Assembly: GCA_017430085.1 (NCBI GenBank)
Contig: JAFRNR010000014.1
Span: forward strand, 1 to 64,000
Length of the DNA: 64,000 bases
DNA from: Lachnospiraceae bacterium
GTDB taxonomy: Bacteria; Bacillota; Clostridia; Lachnospirales; Lachnospiraceae
Reading direction: 5' to 3'
The notes beneath the pieces are model-generated. The model searched no databases. It worked only from the letters and a program-made list of their open reading frames with translations, and had not been told where the DNA came from. Shown here piece after piece: positions 56,830 through 64,000 of this stretch. The position numbers were made by a program, and so were the translations under genes. The stretch's first letter is position 1, and every line of letters starts with the position of its first letter.

Positions 56830-57795
56830 TCATTCCCCGTCGAAGCCGTTCCAGCGGTAGTGGCCCACGATGGTCTTGTTGGTGGAGGTCAGGTAGTCCT
56901 CCTCGTAGAGCGTCTGGCCTTCGTTGGCGTGGTGCAGCACGTAGGGGACGCCGTCGTCCGCGCGGCGGTCCGAGATCACGGCGATGTGGCCGTTCCAGAT
57001 GCCGCTGCTGCCGAAGAAGATCACGATGTCGCCGGGCTGCCAGGCTTCGATATCCGTGATGTCCGTGGTCAGCTTCTCCGCGCGGTGCTCGAAGAACGGG
57101 TACAGCACGCGCACGCGGCGGAAGTCGATCTTGTCCTCGCCGATGTCGAAAGCGCCTTCGCGGCCCAGGCCCTGCTCCGCCAGTTCGGTGGTGAACCATT
57201 CGGGGTGATTTTTAATGTCCGCGTCCACAAGGCTCTTGAATTCATAGCCCGCAGCGAGCAGGCCCGCGGCGACCACGTCCGTGCAGACGCCTTCCCAGAC
57301 GCCGTTTTCATTGATCTCCGGATAGCCGCCCGCGAAATAGCTGGAGGCGTTGTACTGCGGCTTCCGCTCAAGGTATTTCTTGGCGCCGAGCAGGATGTCC
57401 GTCTGGTCGTCGATGCCGTTGGCGTTTTTGTCAAGCGGGCTGTGGTAGGTCTCGATGCCGAAGTCCTCACCGGTCTTGATGTAGTGGCCGGGCATGCGGG
57501 TATAGTCAAAAGCCGGGCCGACGTATTCGGTGTCGGTCGGATAAGGCTCGGTCACGGTGGTGGGTTCGGGGGTGGTAGTCAGATCTTCGGTGGTCTCTTC
57601 CGGGCCCGGTTCCAGGGTGGGGGAGACGACGGGCAGGGTCGGGGCTTCGCTGACTTCGCCGGAGCGGGCGGTGCTTGATTCATCACTTTCGCGCACGCTG
57701 GCGCCGCAGGCCGCGGTAAAGGCGAGGACGGCGATGATCATCAGCGCCATCCAGCCCAGCTTCCGGGGGGTTTCGGATCTATTCAAATCTCTCAT
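56830..57795 (-). CDS. DUF1287 lipoprotein (NlpC/P60-like fold)
   Basis: 321 aa from the ATG at 57795 (CAGGAGATACTCC upstream). Signal peptide with lipobox FTAAC, Thr/Pro/Glu stalk to about 90, then DUF1287: DQTDILLGAKKYLERKPQY, catalytic-Cys candidate in EGVCTDVV, and WQPGDIVIFFG with HIAVISDRR (His). The Cys/His arrangement suggests an amidase or peptidase acting on cell-wall peptides, not shown by experiment for this family. Confidence 0.85.
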   Translation of the reverse strand: MRDLNRSETPRKLGWMALMIIAVLAFTAACGASVRESDESSTARSGEVSEAPTLPVVSPTLEPGPEETTEDLTTTPEPTTVTEPYPTDTEYVGPAFDYTRMPGHYIKTGEDFGIETYHSPLDKNANGIDDQTDILLGAKKYLERKPQYNASSYFAGGYPEINENGVWEGVCTDVVAAGLLAAGYEFKSLVDADIKNHPEWFTTELAEQGLGREGAFDIGEDKIDFRRVRVLYPFFEHRAEKLTTDITDIEAWQPGDIVIFFGSSGIWNGHIAVISDRRADDGVPYVLHHANEGQTLYEEDYLTSTNKTIVGHYRWNGFDGE

Positions 57796-57936
57796 GGAGT
57801 ATCTCCTGAAAAACATGTGATAACCTCGCTATTATATCACAAATTCATGTTCCGTCAAGGATAACGGAGTTTTGACGCCGCAGGCGGCGGTTTTTGCGGG
57901 CCGCAGCGGCGGTTTCCGGCCGGCCGGACGGCGGTT

Positions 57937-60120
57937 TTATTCCACGCCGCGCCGGTAATTGCCCCGGGTGAAGGCAAAGTCTTTGTCGGGCTTTGCGGCC
58001 TCCGCCGGGCCGCCTGCCAGACCGGACTGGAGGCGGGACAGGATCGCGCGGGCTTCCGCCGGGGTCTCCGTGGTGAAGTGCACGCGCAGGCAGCCGCCGT
58101 ACAGGGGCTGGTCCGCGAGCCAGAGCGGCACCGCATTGTACAGGACGCTCAGGCAGCTGCGGCAGCGGGCCTCGCAGAAGTGGGAGGCGCCGGTGCGGTC
58201 GGTGAGCGGCGTAAAGACCGGATGCGTCAGGGCGGGCTGCTTCCCCTCTTTCAGGCAGCGGCCCCGCGTTTTGAACAGGCACTGGGCGGAGATCATGAGC
58301 GGCAGGCGGCCGTAGATGAGCTGCTCGCGGGGGAGCAGGCCCCGGCCCAGGTCCGCCAGGTCTTTTTCGTGCGGCTCCAGGGGCAGGGTCAGGCACTGCG
58401 CGCCGAGCGCCGCGGCTTCCGCTTCCGCCGCCGTGTTCCAGGTGTAGAGGCTGCTGTCGAAAAGGCGCTCGCCGGGCAGGTCATGCTCCTGCCAGAAGCC
58501 CGCCTCTTCAAGGGAGGCAAGGACGACTGTGTCCGGGCCGTTTTCCCGCAGGGTCTGCAGGGATCTCTCCGCCGAAAACAGGCGTCGCATCTCCTGCCGG
58601 AAGACGGGAGGGAGGACGTAACCGGCGCGTTTGCCGGCCATGCGGATCTTCTCCGCCAGCGGGCCGAATTCTTCGGGCGTGACGTAATCTGCGGGAAGGT
58701 ATACGGCGGCGGCCGGCGTCTGCAGGACTTCATCCAGGAGGCGGATATCGTCCAACTGGATGCAGAGATCCGCCGCAGTATAATCGGCCAGGGCCCGCGG
58801 CTGCGACGCCGTGCGCGTAAACATCACCGGTTCCGGCGGCGCGGGCTGACGGTAAGGGGCCAGCAGCGCTTCCTGCAGGCGGTCCAGCGCCTGGCGGCGC
58901 AGTTCGTTCAGCGCGGATACGGGCAGGAACGACGCGCCGTCCGACTCGATCTCCAGGCTCTCCAGAACGAATTCGCTCCCGCCGGTCTTCGAGATCTGCT
59001 GGCGCAGTTTTTCTTCGGTCAGCGGCTGTTTCACCGCCGCTTCGGCCTGTGGCCCGCGGGCGACGACGGATACGCCGTCCCGCGCCAGCGATAACTGTAC
59101 GGCTTCTCCCTGCCGGAACACCAGCTTTCCGCTGACGGGCAGCGGCCGCGGCCCCAGATAGGCCTCCTGCAGCCGTGCTTTCTCCTCATCCGACAGGCTC
59201 ACGTGGGTCTTCTTCGGCCCCGTGTCAAGCATGTCCGCGCCGTTATGGCGGCGGTAGTAGCCGGCCGTGAAGCCGCCCCGGTCGAACAGGGCGGACAGCG
59301 CTTTCCGGTCCTCCTCCCGCACGCGGAAGCGGCCTTCCGCCAGCAGGTCCAGGTATTTGCGGTAGATGGCCGTAACACCCGCGGTGTATTCCGGGCTCTT
59401 CATGCGGCCTTCAATTTTCAAAGAACTGACGCCGGCTTCCTGCAGCGCGGGGAGTTCGTCCAGGCCGCACAGGTCGCGCAGGTTCATCATGCGGCCGTCT
59501 TCATAAGGCAGGCGGCAGGGCTGGGCGCAGCGCCCGCGGTTGCCGCTGCGGCCTCCCAGGAAGGAGCTCATCAGGCAGCGGCCCGAATAGCAGTAGCACA
59601 GCGCGCCGTGGACGAAGACTTCGGTCTCCAGGCCGCTCTCCTCCCCGACCGCGCGGATCTCCTCCAGGGACAGTTCCCGCGGCAGCACCAGGCGTTTCAC
59701 GCCCCGCGCCTCCAGCAGCCGCGCGCCCTCCGGCCCGCAAACCGCCGACTGGGTGGACATGTGCAGCGGCAGGCCCGGGAAATGATCCCGCAGGAAGGCC
59801 AGCACGCCGAGGTCCTGGATGATCACGCCGTCCACGCCGTTCCGGTAAATGGGCTCCATGTAGTCGTACAGCTGGTCCGCCAGTTCCCGCTCCTTGAGCA
59901 GCGTATTGACAGTCAGATAGACCTTTTTGCCCCGCAGGTGCGCGTAGTCGAGCGCCCGGAAGAGCTTGTCGCCCTCCGGGTTGTCCGCGTAGGCGCGGGC
60001 GCCGAACAGCGGGCCGCCCATATAGACGGCGTCGGCCCCGGCCTGAAAGGCCGCCGTCAGGGACTCGAAGGAGCCGGCCGGGGACAGGAGTTCCGGGACG
60101 ACGCGGTCAGGTCTCGTCAT
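57937..60120 (-). CDS. U32 family peptidase with C-terminal DUF3656 domain
   Basis: 727 aa. U32 core at 1 to about 300: ELLSPAGSFESLTAAFQAGADAVYMGG in pieces (ELLSPAGS, AGADAVYMGG), VHGALCYCYSGRCLMSS and GRCAQPCRLPY with the conserved Cys set; DUF3656 and the Cys-rich C-terminal region (CLFKTRGRCL, EARCRSCLS) follow. Proteins of this set include collagenase-like enzymes and RlhA/TrhP-type RNA hydroxylation factors; the Cys pattern favours an Fe-S or RNA role. Overlaps zapA by 14 nt. Confidence 0.9.
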   Translation of the reverse strand: MTRPDRVVPELLSPAGSFESLTAAFQAGADAVYMGGPLFGARAYADNPEGDKLFRALDYAHLRGKKVYLTVNTLLKERELADQLYDYMEPIYRNGVDGVIIQDLGVLAFLRDHFPGLPLHMSTQSAVCGPEGARLLEARGVKRLVLPRELSLEEIRAVGEESGLETEVFVHGALCYCYSGRCLMSSFLGGRSGNRGRCAQPCRLPYEDGRMMNLRDLCGLDELPALQEAGVSSLKIEGRMKSPEYTAGVTAIYRKYLDLLAEGRFRVREEDRKALSALFDRGGFTAGYYRRHNGADMLDTGPKKTHVSLSDEEKARLQEAYLGPRPLPVSGKLVFRQGEAVQLSLARDGVSVVARGPQAEAAVKQPLTEEKLRQQISKTGGSEFVLESLEIESDGASFLPVSALNELRRQALDRLQEALLAPYRQPAPPEPVMFTRTASQPRALADYTAADLCIQLDDIRLLDEVLQTPAAAVYLPADYVTPEEFGPLAEKIRMAGKRAGYVLPPVFRQEMRRLFSAERSLQTLRENGPDTVVLASLEEAGFWQEHDLPGERLFDSSLYTWNTAAEAEAAALGAQCLTLPLEPHEKDLADLGRGLLPREQLIYGRLPLMISAQCLFKTRGRCLKEGKQPALTHPVFTPLTDRTGASHFCEARCRSCLSVLYNAVPLWLADQPLYGGCLRVHFTTETPAEARAILSRLQSGLAGGPAEAAKPDKDFAFTRGNYRRGVE

Positions 60121-60424
60121 GACGGATCTTGCTGGAGACCAGCTCGTGCTTGACGCTATACAGTTCCTGCTCCAGCGCCGCCTGCTTTTTGGTGAGTTCC
60201 TCCACCTGCGCCTGGGCCTTGAAATAATCGTCGGCCATGTTCAGGATCAGCGTCAGGTAGCGGAAATCCTCCGTCTGGCGCAGGTATCCCTGCGTCTTGG
60301 CCAGTTCCGCCGCCTTGCCGTTCACATACGTGGCGACGCGCTGCAGATAGGCCTCCTGCTCGGCCCCGCCGAGCACGTAGGATTTCCCCAGTAAAGTGAC
60401 TTCTGTATAGTTTTTCTCAGCCAT
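60107..60424 (-). CDS. zapA: Cell division protein ZapA
   Basis: 105 aa. NYTEVTLLGKSYVLGG followed by AYLQRVATYVNGKAAEL, then a coiled coil (EDFRYLTLILNMADDYFKAQAQVEEL, in parts). ZapA promotes FtsZ bundling at the Z ring. ATG after GGGAGGCCTGTTCC; coupled to the U32 gene as in many Bacillota. Confidence 0.92.
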   Translation of the reverse strand: MAEKNYTEVTLLGKSYVLGGAEQEAYLQRVATYVNGKAAELAKTQGYLRQTEDFRYLTLILNMADDYFKAQAQVEELTKKQAALEQELYSVKHELVSSKIRHDET

Positions 60425-60493
60425 GGAACAGGCCTCCCGGTCAACTCGATTTTACTGCGGGACCCAGGCGAAATGCCGCCGGATCCCAGTATC

Positions 60494-60522
60494 AGTATAG
60501 TACGAAAACAGTCAAAACACAA
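60494..60522 (-). promoter_or_regulatory. Promoter of zapA-U32
   Basis: Minus strand: TTGTGT (60522-60517), 17-nt spacer, TATACT (60499-60494). Confidence 0.5.
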
Positions 60523-60549
60523 GGGAGAAATACAATATCTATTAAGAAA

Positions 60550-60578
60550 AGAAAAAAGACCCCCAAGATATGGGGGTC
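60550..60578 (-). terminator. Intrinsic terminator after the HIT gene
   Basis: Minus strand: GACCCCC, loop, GGGGGTC followed by TTTTTTC. Confidence 0.85.
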
Positions 60579-60596
60579 GGTGATTTTTCGAAAGTC

Positions 60597-61013
60597 TTAC
60601 GCTTCGAGCAGCGGCTTTATCAAAGCGGCGGTCTCCGCCATCTCCTCCGGCGTGGTCGTGCCCGGCTTCCAGAGGCCCAGCACGCCGTCGTCCGCGCGCC
60701 GCGGGATCACGTGCAGGTGGAAGTGGAAGACGGTCTGGCCGGCGGATAAGCCGTTGTTCTGGATCAGGTTGAAGCCGTCGTACCCGAGTGCTTTCATCTG
60801 CGCCGCGCCGACGCGCGCGCCGACCGCCATCGCATGGCCCAGCAGGTCCTCCGGCATCTCCGTCGCGTCCGCGTGATGCTCCTTCGGCAGCACCAGCGCG
60901 TGGCCCCGCGCCGCCGGTCCCAGGTCCAGGATCACCCGCACCCGGTCGTCCTCAAACAGCGTCGCCGAGGGGATCTCCCCCGCCGCGATCTTGCAGAAAA
61001 TACAGTTTTCCAT
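60597..61013 (-). CDS. HIT family protein (HinT-like)
   Basis: 138 aa. FCKIAAGEIPSATLFEDD at the start and FHFHLHVIPRR (HxHxHxx) at about 98-105. Purine phosphoramidase-type nucleotide hydrolase or transferase. Ends the surface-polysaccharide transcript, 15 nt after the flippase gene; functional link not evident. Confidence 0.93.
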   Translation of the reverse strand: MENCIFCKIAAGEIPSATLFEDDRVRVILDLGPAARGHALVLPKEHHADATEMPEDLLGHAMAVGARVGAAQMKALGYDGFNLIQNNGLSAGQTVFHFHLHVIPRRADDGVLGLWKPGTTTPEEMAETAALIKPLLEA

Positions 61014-61028
61014 TCCGGTCTCCTCCTC

Positions 61029-62471
61029 TTATTTTCTCTTGAAATAACTTGCCAGCAGGGACTTCATCATCCCCAGCGCCCGCACCTTCAGCAGCGCCGC
61101 GCCCGCGAAATACAGCAGAATGCCCAGCGGGATCTGGATCAGCACCGTGGCCAGGTCGGGCAGTCCCAGAAACTGCACCGCATACACGGCGGCCGCCATG
61201 ACCAGCGCCAGCAGGATGTGCGGCGCCATGTCTTTGAGCTGCTCGCCGTAGCGGTAATTCAGCAGCTTCCGGTTCGGCCACGAATTGATCAGCTGCGACA
61301 TCACGGAGTTGAAAATGGAGCCCAGCGCCATCGCCAGCACGCTGATGTTCACCGTGACCAAAAGGGTCGTGATGCCCACGATCTTTTTCAGGATCTCCAG
61401 CTTCAGGAACAGGTCGCTGCGCCCCAGCGCCTTGATGGCGTTCAGGTTCGCGGTATGCACGCAGTAGAACGCGTAGACGAAGCAGAAGATCTGCAGGAAG
61501 GGCACGGCGGGCATCCACTGCTCGTGCAGCAGCAGGCGGACGAGCGGCGTCGCGCAGGCGGCCAGGCCCGCCATCATGGGCATGATGATGAAGGAACTGA
61601 CCTGGATGGCCTTGCGTGTGGTCTCCTTGACCTTCGCGCGGTCGTCCTGCTCCGCCGCCATCACGGGCAGCAGCACGCTGTTCGTGGCGTCGTTGATATT
61701 GGTCACCAGCAGGTTCGGGAACGTGTCGCCCTTGTTGTAAAACGCCAGGTCTATGTCAGTGTATTTCAGGGCGATCACCATCTGGTACAGCTTGCTGTAG
61801 ACCGTGTCCACGAGCGTGGAGGCCAGCAGTTTCCAGGCATAGGAGAACAGGCCTTTGAGGCGTTCGAAGGAGAACATCCGCTTCGGGCGCCATTTGACCG
61901 TGATCCAGAGGATGATCGTGTCGATCGTGATGTTGACCAGGTTCTGGACGATGAGGGCCCAGACACCGTAGCCGTTGTGCGCCATCCACAGGCCGACCAC
62001 CGCGGCGACGATGGTGCCGCCCAGCGTGGCGAAGAAGAAGCGCTTGAAGATCAGATTGCGCGCCACGTACGCGGTCTGGATGTTCTTGATGCCGCCGAAG
62101 ATCAGGATCAGCCCCAGGCCGCGGATCGGCCAGATCAGGTCCGGATCTTTATTGATCTTCGCGACCAGCGGCGCTGCCGCGAACAGCAGCGCGTAGAGCA
62201 CCACGCACATGACGATGTTGAAGTAGAAGACCGTGGAGAAATCCAGGTCGTCCGCGTCCTTTTTCTGGACCAGCGCGTCGTTCAGCCCGCAGCTCACGAA
62301 AACGCTGACGATGGTGGTGATGATCGTGACGATCGCCACCTGCCCGTACGGGTCCGGCCCCAGCAGCTGCGCCAGGCGGATGGATACGATAAAAGAGACG
62401 CCCTGCGCGCCGAAGCGCTCCAGGAAGCGCCAAAGGAAATTGGAAGAGATGCGCCGGCCGTTGTCACCCAT
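61029..62471 (-). CDS. Lipopolysaccharide/oligosaccharide flippase (MOP superfamily)
   Basis: 480 aa, 12 to 14 TM helices. N-terminal FLERFGAQGVSFIVSIRLAQLLGPDPYGQVA, in parts FLERFGAQGV and LAQLLGPDPYG, is typical of the Polysacc_synt_C/WzxC-type branch. Moves lipid-linked glycans across the membrane. Overlaps the glycosyltransferase gene by 8 nt. Confidence 0.9.
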   Translation of the reverse strand: MGDNGRRISSNFLWRFLERFGAQGVSFIVSIRLAQLLGPDPYGQVAIVTIITTIVSVFVSCGLNDALVQKKDADDLDFSTVFYFNIVMCVVLYALLFAAAPLVAKINKDPDLIWPIRGLGLILIFGGIKNIQTAYVARNLIFKRFFFATLGGTIVAAVVGLWMAHNGYGVWALIVQNLVNITIDTIILWITVKWRPKRMFSFERLKGLFSYAWKLLASTLVDTVYSKLYQMVIALKYTDIDLAFYNKGDTFPNLLVTNINDATNSVLLPVMAAEQDDRAKVKETTRKAIQVSSFIIMPMMAGLAACATPLVRLLLHEQWMPAVPFLQIFCFVYAFYCVHTANLNAIKALGRSDLFLKLEILKKIVGITTLLVTVNISVLAMALGSIFNSVMSQLINSWPNRKLLNYRYGEQLKDMAPHILLALVMAAAVYAVQFLGLPDLATVLIQIPLGILLYFAGAALLKVRALGMMKSLLASYFKRK

Positions 62472-63450
62472 GCTGCTCTCCTCCCCGGTTTTTCAGTTTC
62501 GCCAGGAACGGCAGGGCCTTTTTGAGGGCCGCGCGCCGCTGCTGTTTTTTATAGGCGTCGTAGAAAGGCTTGAGGTCCGCGTCCCGCGCGGCTTCGTCCG
62601 CCCGCCCCTGCTCTTTCAGGGCCAGAAAGCGGTACTCGGCCAGGACGTGGCGGCGGTAGGCCTTGGCTTTTTCGATCTCTTCGTGGAAGCGGCCGTCATA
62701 GTGCGCGTCCACGCGGTCCAGCATGTCGGACATGACGGCTTCGTGGTCCAGGCGCGCCTGCACGTCCCGCCACACGTCGGCGGTCCAGGATCCCTTCACG
62801 CCCTCGTTGTGCACGCACATCGGCGCGGCCAGGTAGCGGACTTTGCCGAGGATGGCGGCGTGGAGCAGCCAGGGGTAATCGCCCACGCCGGAGACGAAAA
62901 AGGCGTCCGGCAGGGCTTCGCCGACTTCGCGGCGCATCAGGAAGGAGTTGGTGGCGAACAGGCCCGCGCCGTTCACGATGATCTCCTCCCGCGAATAATC
63001 GCGGTCCTCTTCCTCCGCCGGGTACAGCACGTCCTCCGCGGGATCCGTCCCCTCGCGGTGCAGCACGCCGCGGTGCACGCACATCGAGTAGTCCGGGTGC
63101 GCCTCCAGGAAATCGGCCTGGCGCTGCAGTTTGAGCGGGTCCGTGAACTGGTCGTCCCCGTCGCAGACCGCGAAATATTTGCCCTGCGCCTTCGGGTACA
63201 GGAAGGTCTTCATGATGGGGGTGTCCGGCTTGGAGAACTGGTTTTCCGTCTGGTAGATGGGTTTGATGATGTCCGGGTAGCGCGCCTCGAATTCGCGGAT
63301 GACGGCGGCGGTGCCGTCCGGAGAGGCGTCGTCGTGCACGATAACCTCAAAGGGGAAGTCCGTCTGCTGCATCACAAAACTTTCCAGCGTCTGCCGGATG
63401 TAGGATTCGTGATTGTAAGCCAGGCAAAGGACGGAAACCAGAGGGGTCAT
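62464..63450 (-). CDS. Family 2 glycosyltransferase
   Basis: 328 aa. GT-A fold: VSVLCLAYNHESYIRQTLES, VHDDASPDGT and CDGDDQFTDPLKL (DxD). Central WLLHAA and the basic C-terminal helix region complete it. Transfers a sugar in surface-polysaccharide assembly; donor unknown. Confidence 0.92.
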   Translation of the reverse strand: MTPLVSVLCLAYNHESYIRQTLESFVMQQTDFPFEVIVHDDASPDGTAAVIREFEARYPDIIKPIYQTENQFSKPDTPIMKTFLYPKAQGKYFAVCDGDDQFTDPLKLQRQADFLEAHPDYSMCVHRGVLHREGTDPAEDVLYPAEEEDRDYSREEIIVNGAGLFATNSFLMRREVGEALPDAFFVSGVGDYPWLLHAAILGKVRYLAAPMCVHNEGVKGSWTADVWRDVQARLDHEAVMSDMLDRVDAHYDGRFHEEIEKAKAYRRHVLAEYRFLALKEQGRADEAARDADLKPFYDAYKKQQRRAALKKALPFLAKLKNRGGEQHG

Positions 63451-63462
63451 GGGCAGTCTCTC

Positions 63463-64000
63463 TTATCGGAGGATGATGTCGCAGATGCGGTCGACGTCGT
63501 CCGCCGCCAGGTCCGCGTAGAGCGGCAGGGTCAGGACCCGGTCCGCGATGTGCGCGGCGATCGGGGTCTTCTCCCGGCCCGCAGTGGGCAGATCGCGGTA
63601 GCAGTCGATATCGTTGGTCAGCGGGTAAAAATATTTGCGGGGGACGATGTCCTCGGCCGCGAGCTTATCGAAGATCTCATCGCGGCTCTCCTTGTACCCG
63701 TCGAAAACGACGGGGAAATACGCATGGTTAGGCGTGACGTTCGCCTGCGGCTCCGCCAGCACGATGCCGGGCCGGCCGGACAGGCGCGCGCGGTAATGCG
63801 CCACCACCCGGCCGCGCTTTTCGATCTCGCCGGTCACGTGGCGCAGGTTGCACAGGCCCATGGAGGCCTGGAATTCGCTCATCTTGGCGTTGCCGCCGAC
63901 GTAGGCCACTTCTTCCGGCCCGCGGATGCCGAAGTTCTTGAGATCGTTCAGCAGCTGCGGCAGGGCGTCGCTGTGGTAAGCGAGCGCACCGCCTTCGATG
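63463..64000 (-). CDS. DegT/DnrJ/EryC1/StrS family PLP aminotransferase, 5' end outside the window
   Basis: Partial: the frame stays open through base 64000 (upstream residues read EGGALAYHSDALPQLL and then KNFGIRGPEE), so the start and the catalytic Lys lie to the right. Visible motifs are GGNAKMSEFQASMGL, RDEIFDKLAAEDIVPRKYF and the C-terminal LPLYADLAADDVDRIC. It makes amino sugars for surface glycans such as those handled by the downstream glycosyltransferase and flippase. A GTG at 63909 is not the true start. Confidence 0.9.
   Translation of the reverse strand, partial: IEGGALAYHSDALPQLLNDLKNFGIRGPEEVAYVGGNAKMSEFQASMGLCNLRHVTGEIEKRGRVVAHYRARLSGRPGIVLAEPQANVTPNHAYFPVVFDGYKESRDEIFDKLAAEDIVPRKYFYPLTNDIDCYRDLPTAGREKTPIAAHIADRVLTLPLYADLAADDVDRICDIILR

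Noticed and set aside
60834..62525. 563-codon plus-strand frame opposite the HIT and flippase genes
   Set aside because: Composition (His/Asp/Arg/Gln-rich) and lack of any start signal mark it as a shadow of the flippase.

Overview
The window is GC-rich, tightly packed bacterial DNA. It reads as a chromosome segment of an anaerobic, Gram-positive member of the Bacillota (Clostridia), probably an uncultured gut or rumen lineage. The basis is reverse rubrerythrin plus rubredoxin (anaerobe peroxide chemistry), ZapA, YhbY-NadD/YqeK-RsfS in one operon, SpoIIE/STAS regulators, a THI-box riboswitch with an intrinsic terminator, Trk/Ktr-type K+ uptake, and strong AGGAGG ribosome sites. No rRNA, tRNA, CRISPR array, transposase or prophage gene was recognised. 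The genus cannot be fixed from the sequence alone.

Layout. 158-3511: two-gene partner-switching module (membrane SpoIIE phosphatase fused to an RsbW-like ATPase, then STAS fused to an APH-like kinase fold). 3620-8513: PspA; a TPM-like membrane protein, RsfS, a NadD-YqeK fusion and YhbY in one operon; an ECF sigma factor with its membrane partner. 8759-12337: YitT protein, reverse rubrerythrin, LURP-one-like protein, small zinc ribbon, lipoprotein, rubredoxin. 12417-17771: PTS-IIC-like permease, SLC13/ArsB-like permease, SDR, VUT transporter, and a secreted LRR-Ig protein. 18032-26449: lone receiver, M3 peptidase, YgjV protein, secreted unknown, PstS-like lipoprotein, glutaminase, PgsA, DeoD.

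26559-37778 is the most unusual part: twelve genes on one strand from one clear promoter. They encode a VWA protein, a Ser/Thr kinase, a PP2C phosphatase and nine mostly membrane-anchored or secreted partners with zinc ribbons, proline-rich stalks, Ig-like repeats and a collagen-like tail. The core trio matches the TerY-phosphorylation triad idea. Several partners share a short S-x-L-x-G-[T/S/R]-[L/M] motif that could be a kinase or docking site. Much of the island is visibly lower in GC than its surroundings.

38083-43504: asparaginase, XpaC-like protein, then an operon of cyclophilin, EcfT, TruA and polysaccharide deacetylase. 43619-48849: thiamine operon under a TPP riboswitch (thiN-thiM-thiE-HAD-thiD-cytX). 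48886-53719: K+ operon trkH-trkA-26-codon membrane peptide-kdpD-kdpE, preceded by helically phased direct repeats typical of OmpR-family operators. 53985-60424: ABC-F protein, zinc-ribbon membrane protein, NUDIX, DUF1287 lipoprotein, U32 peptidase, ZapA. 60597-64000: HIT protein followed by surface-polysaccharide genes (flippase, glycosyltransferase, DegT aminotransferase cut by the window end).

Two families of short palindromic repeats are scattered between genes: GGGACGGTTC-type elements and GTAGGGGC..GCCCG hairpins. Several sit within promoters, leaders and terminators.
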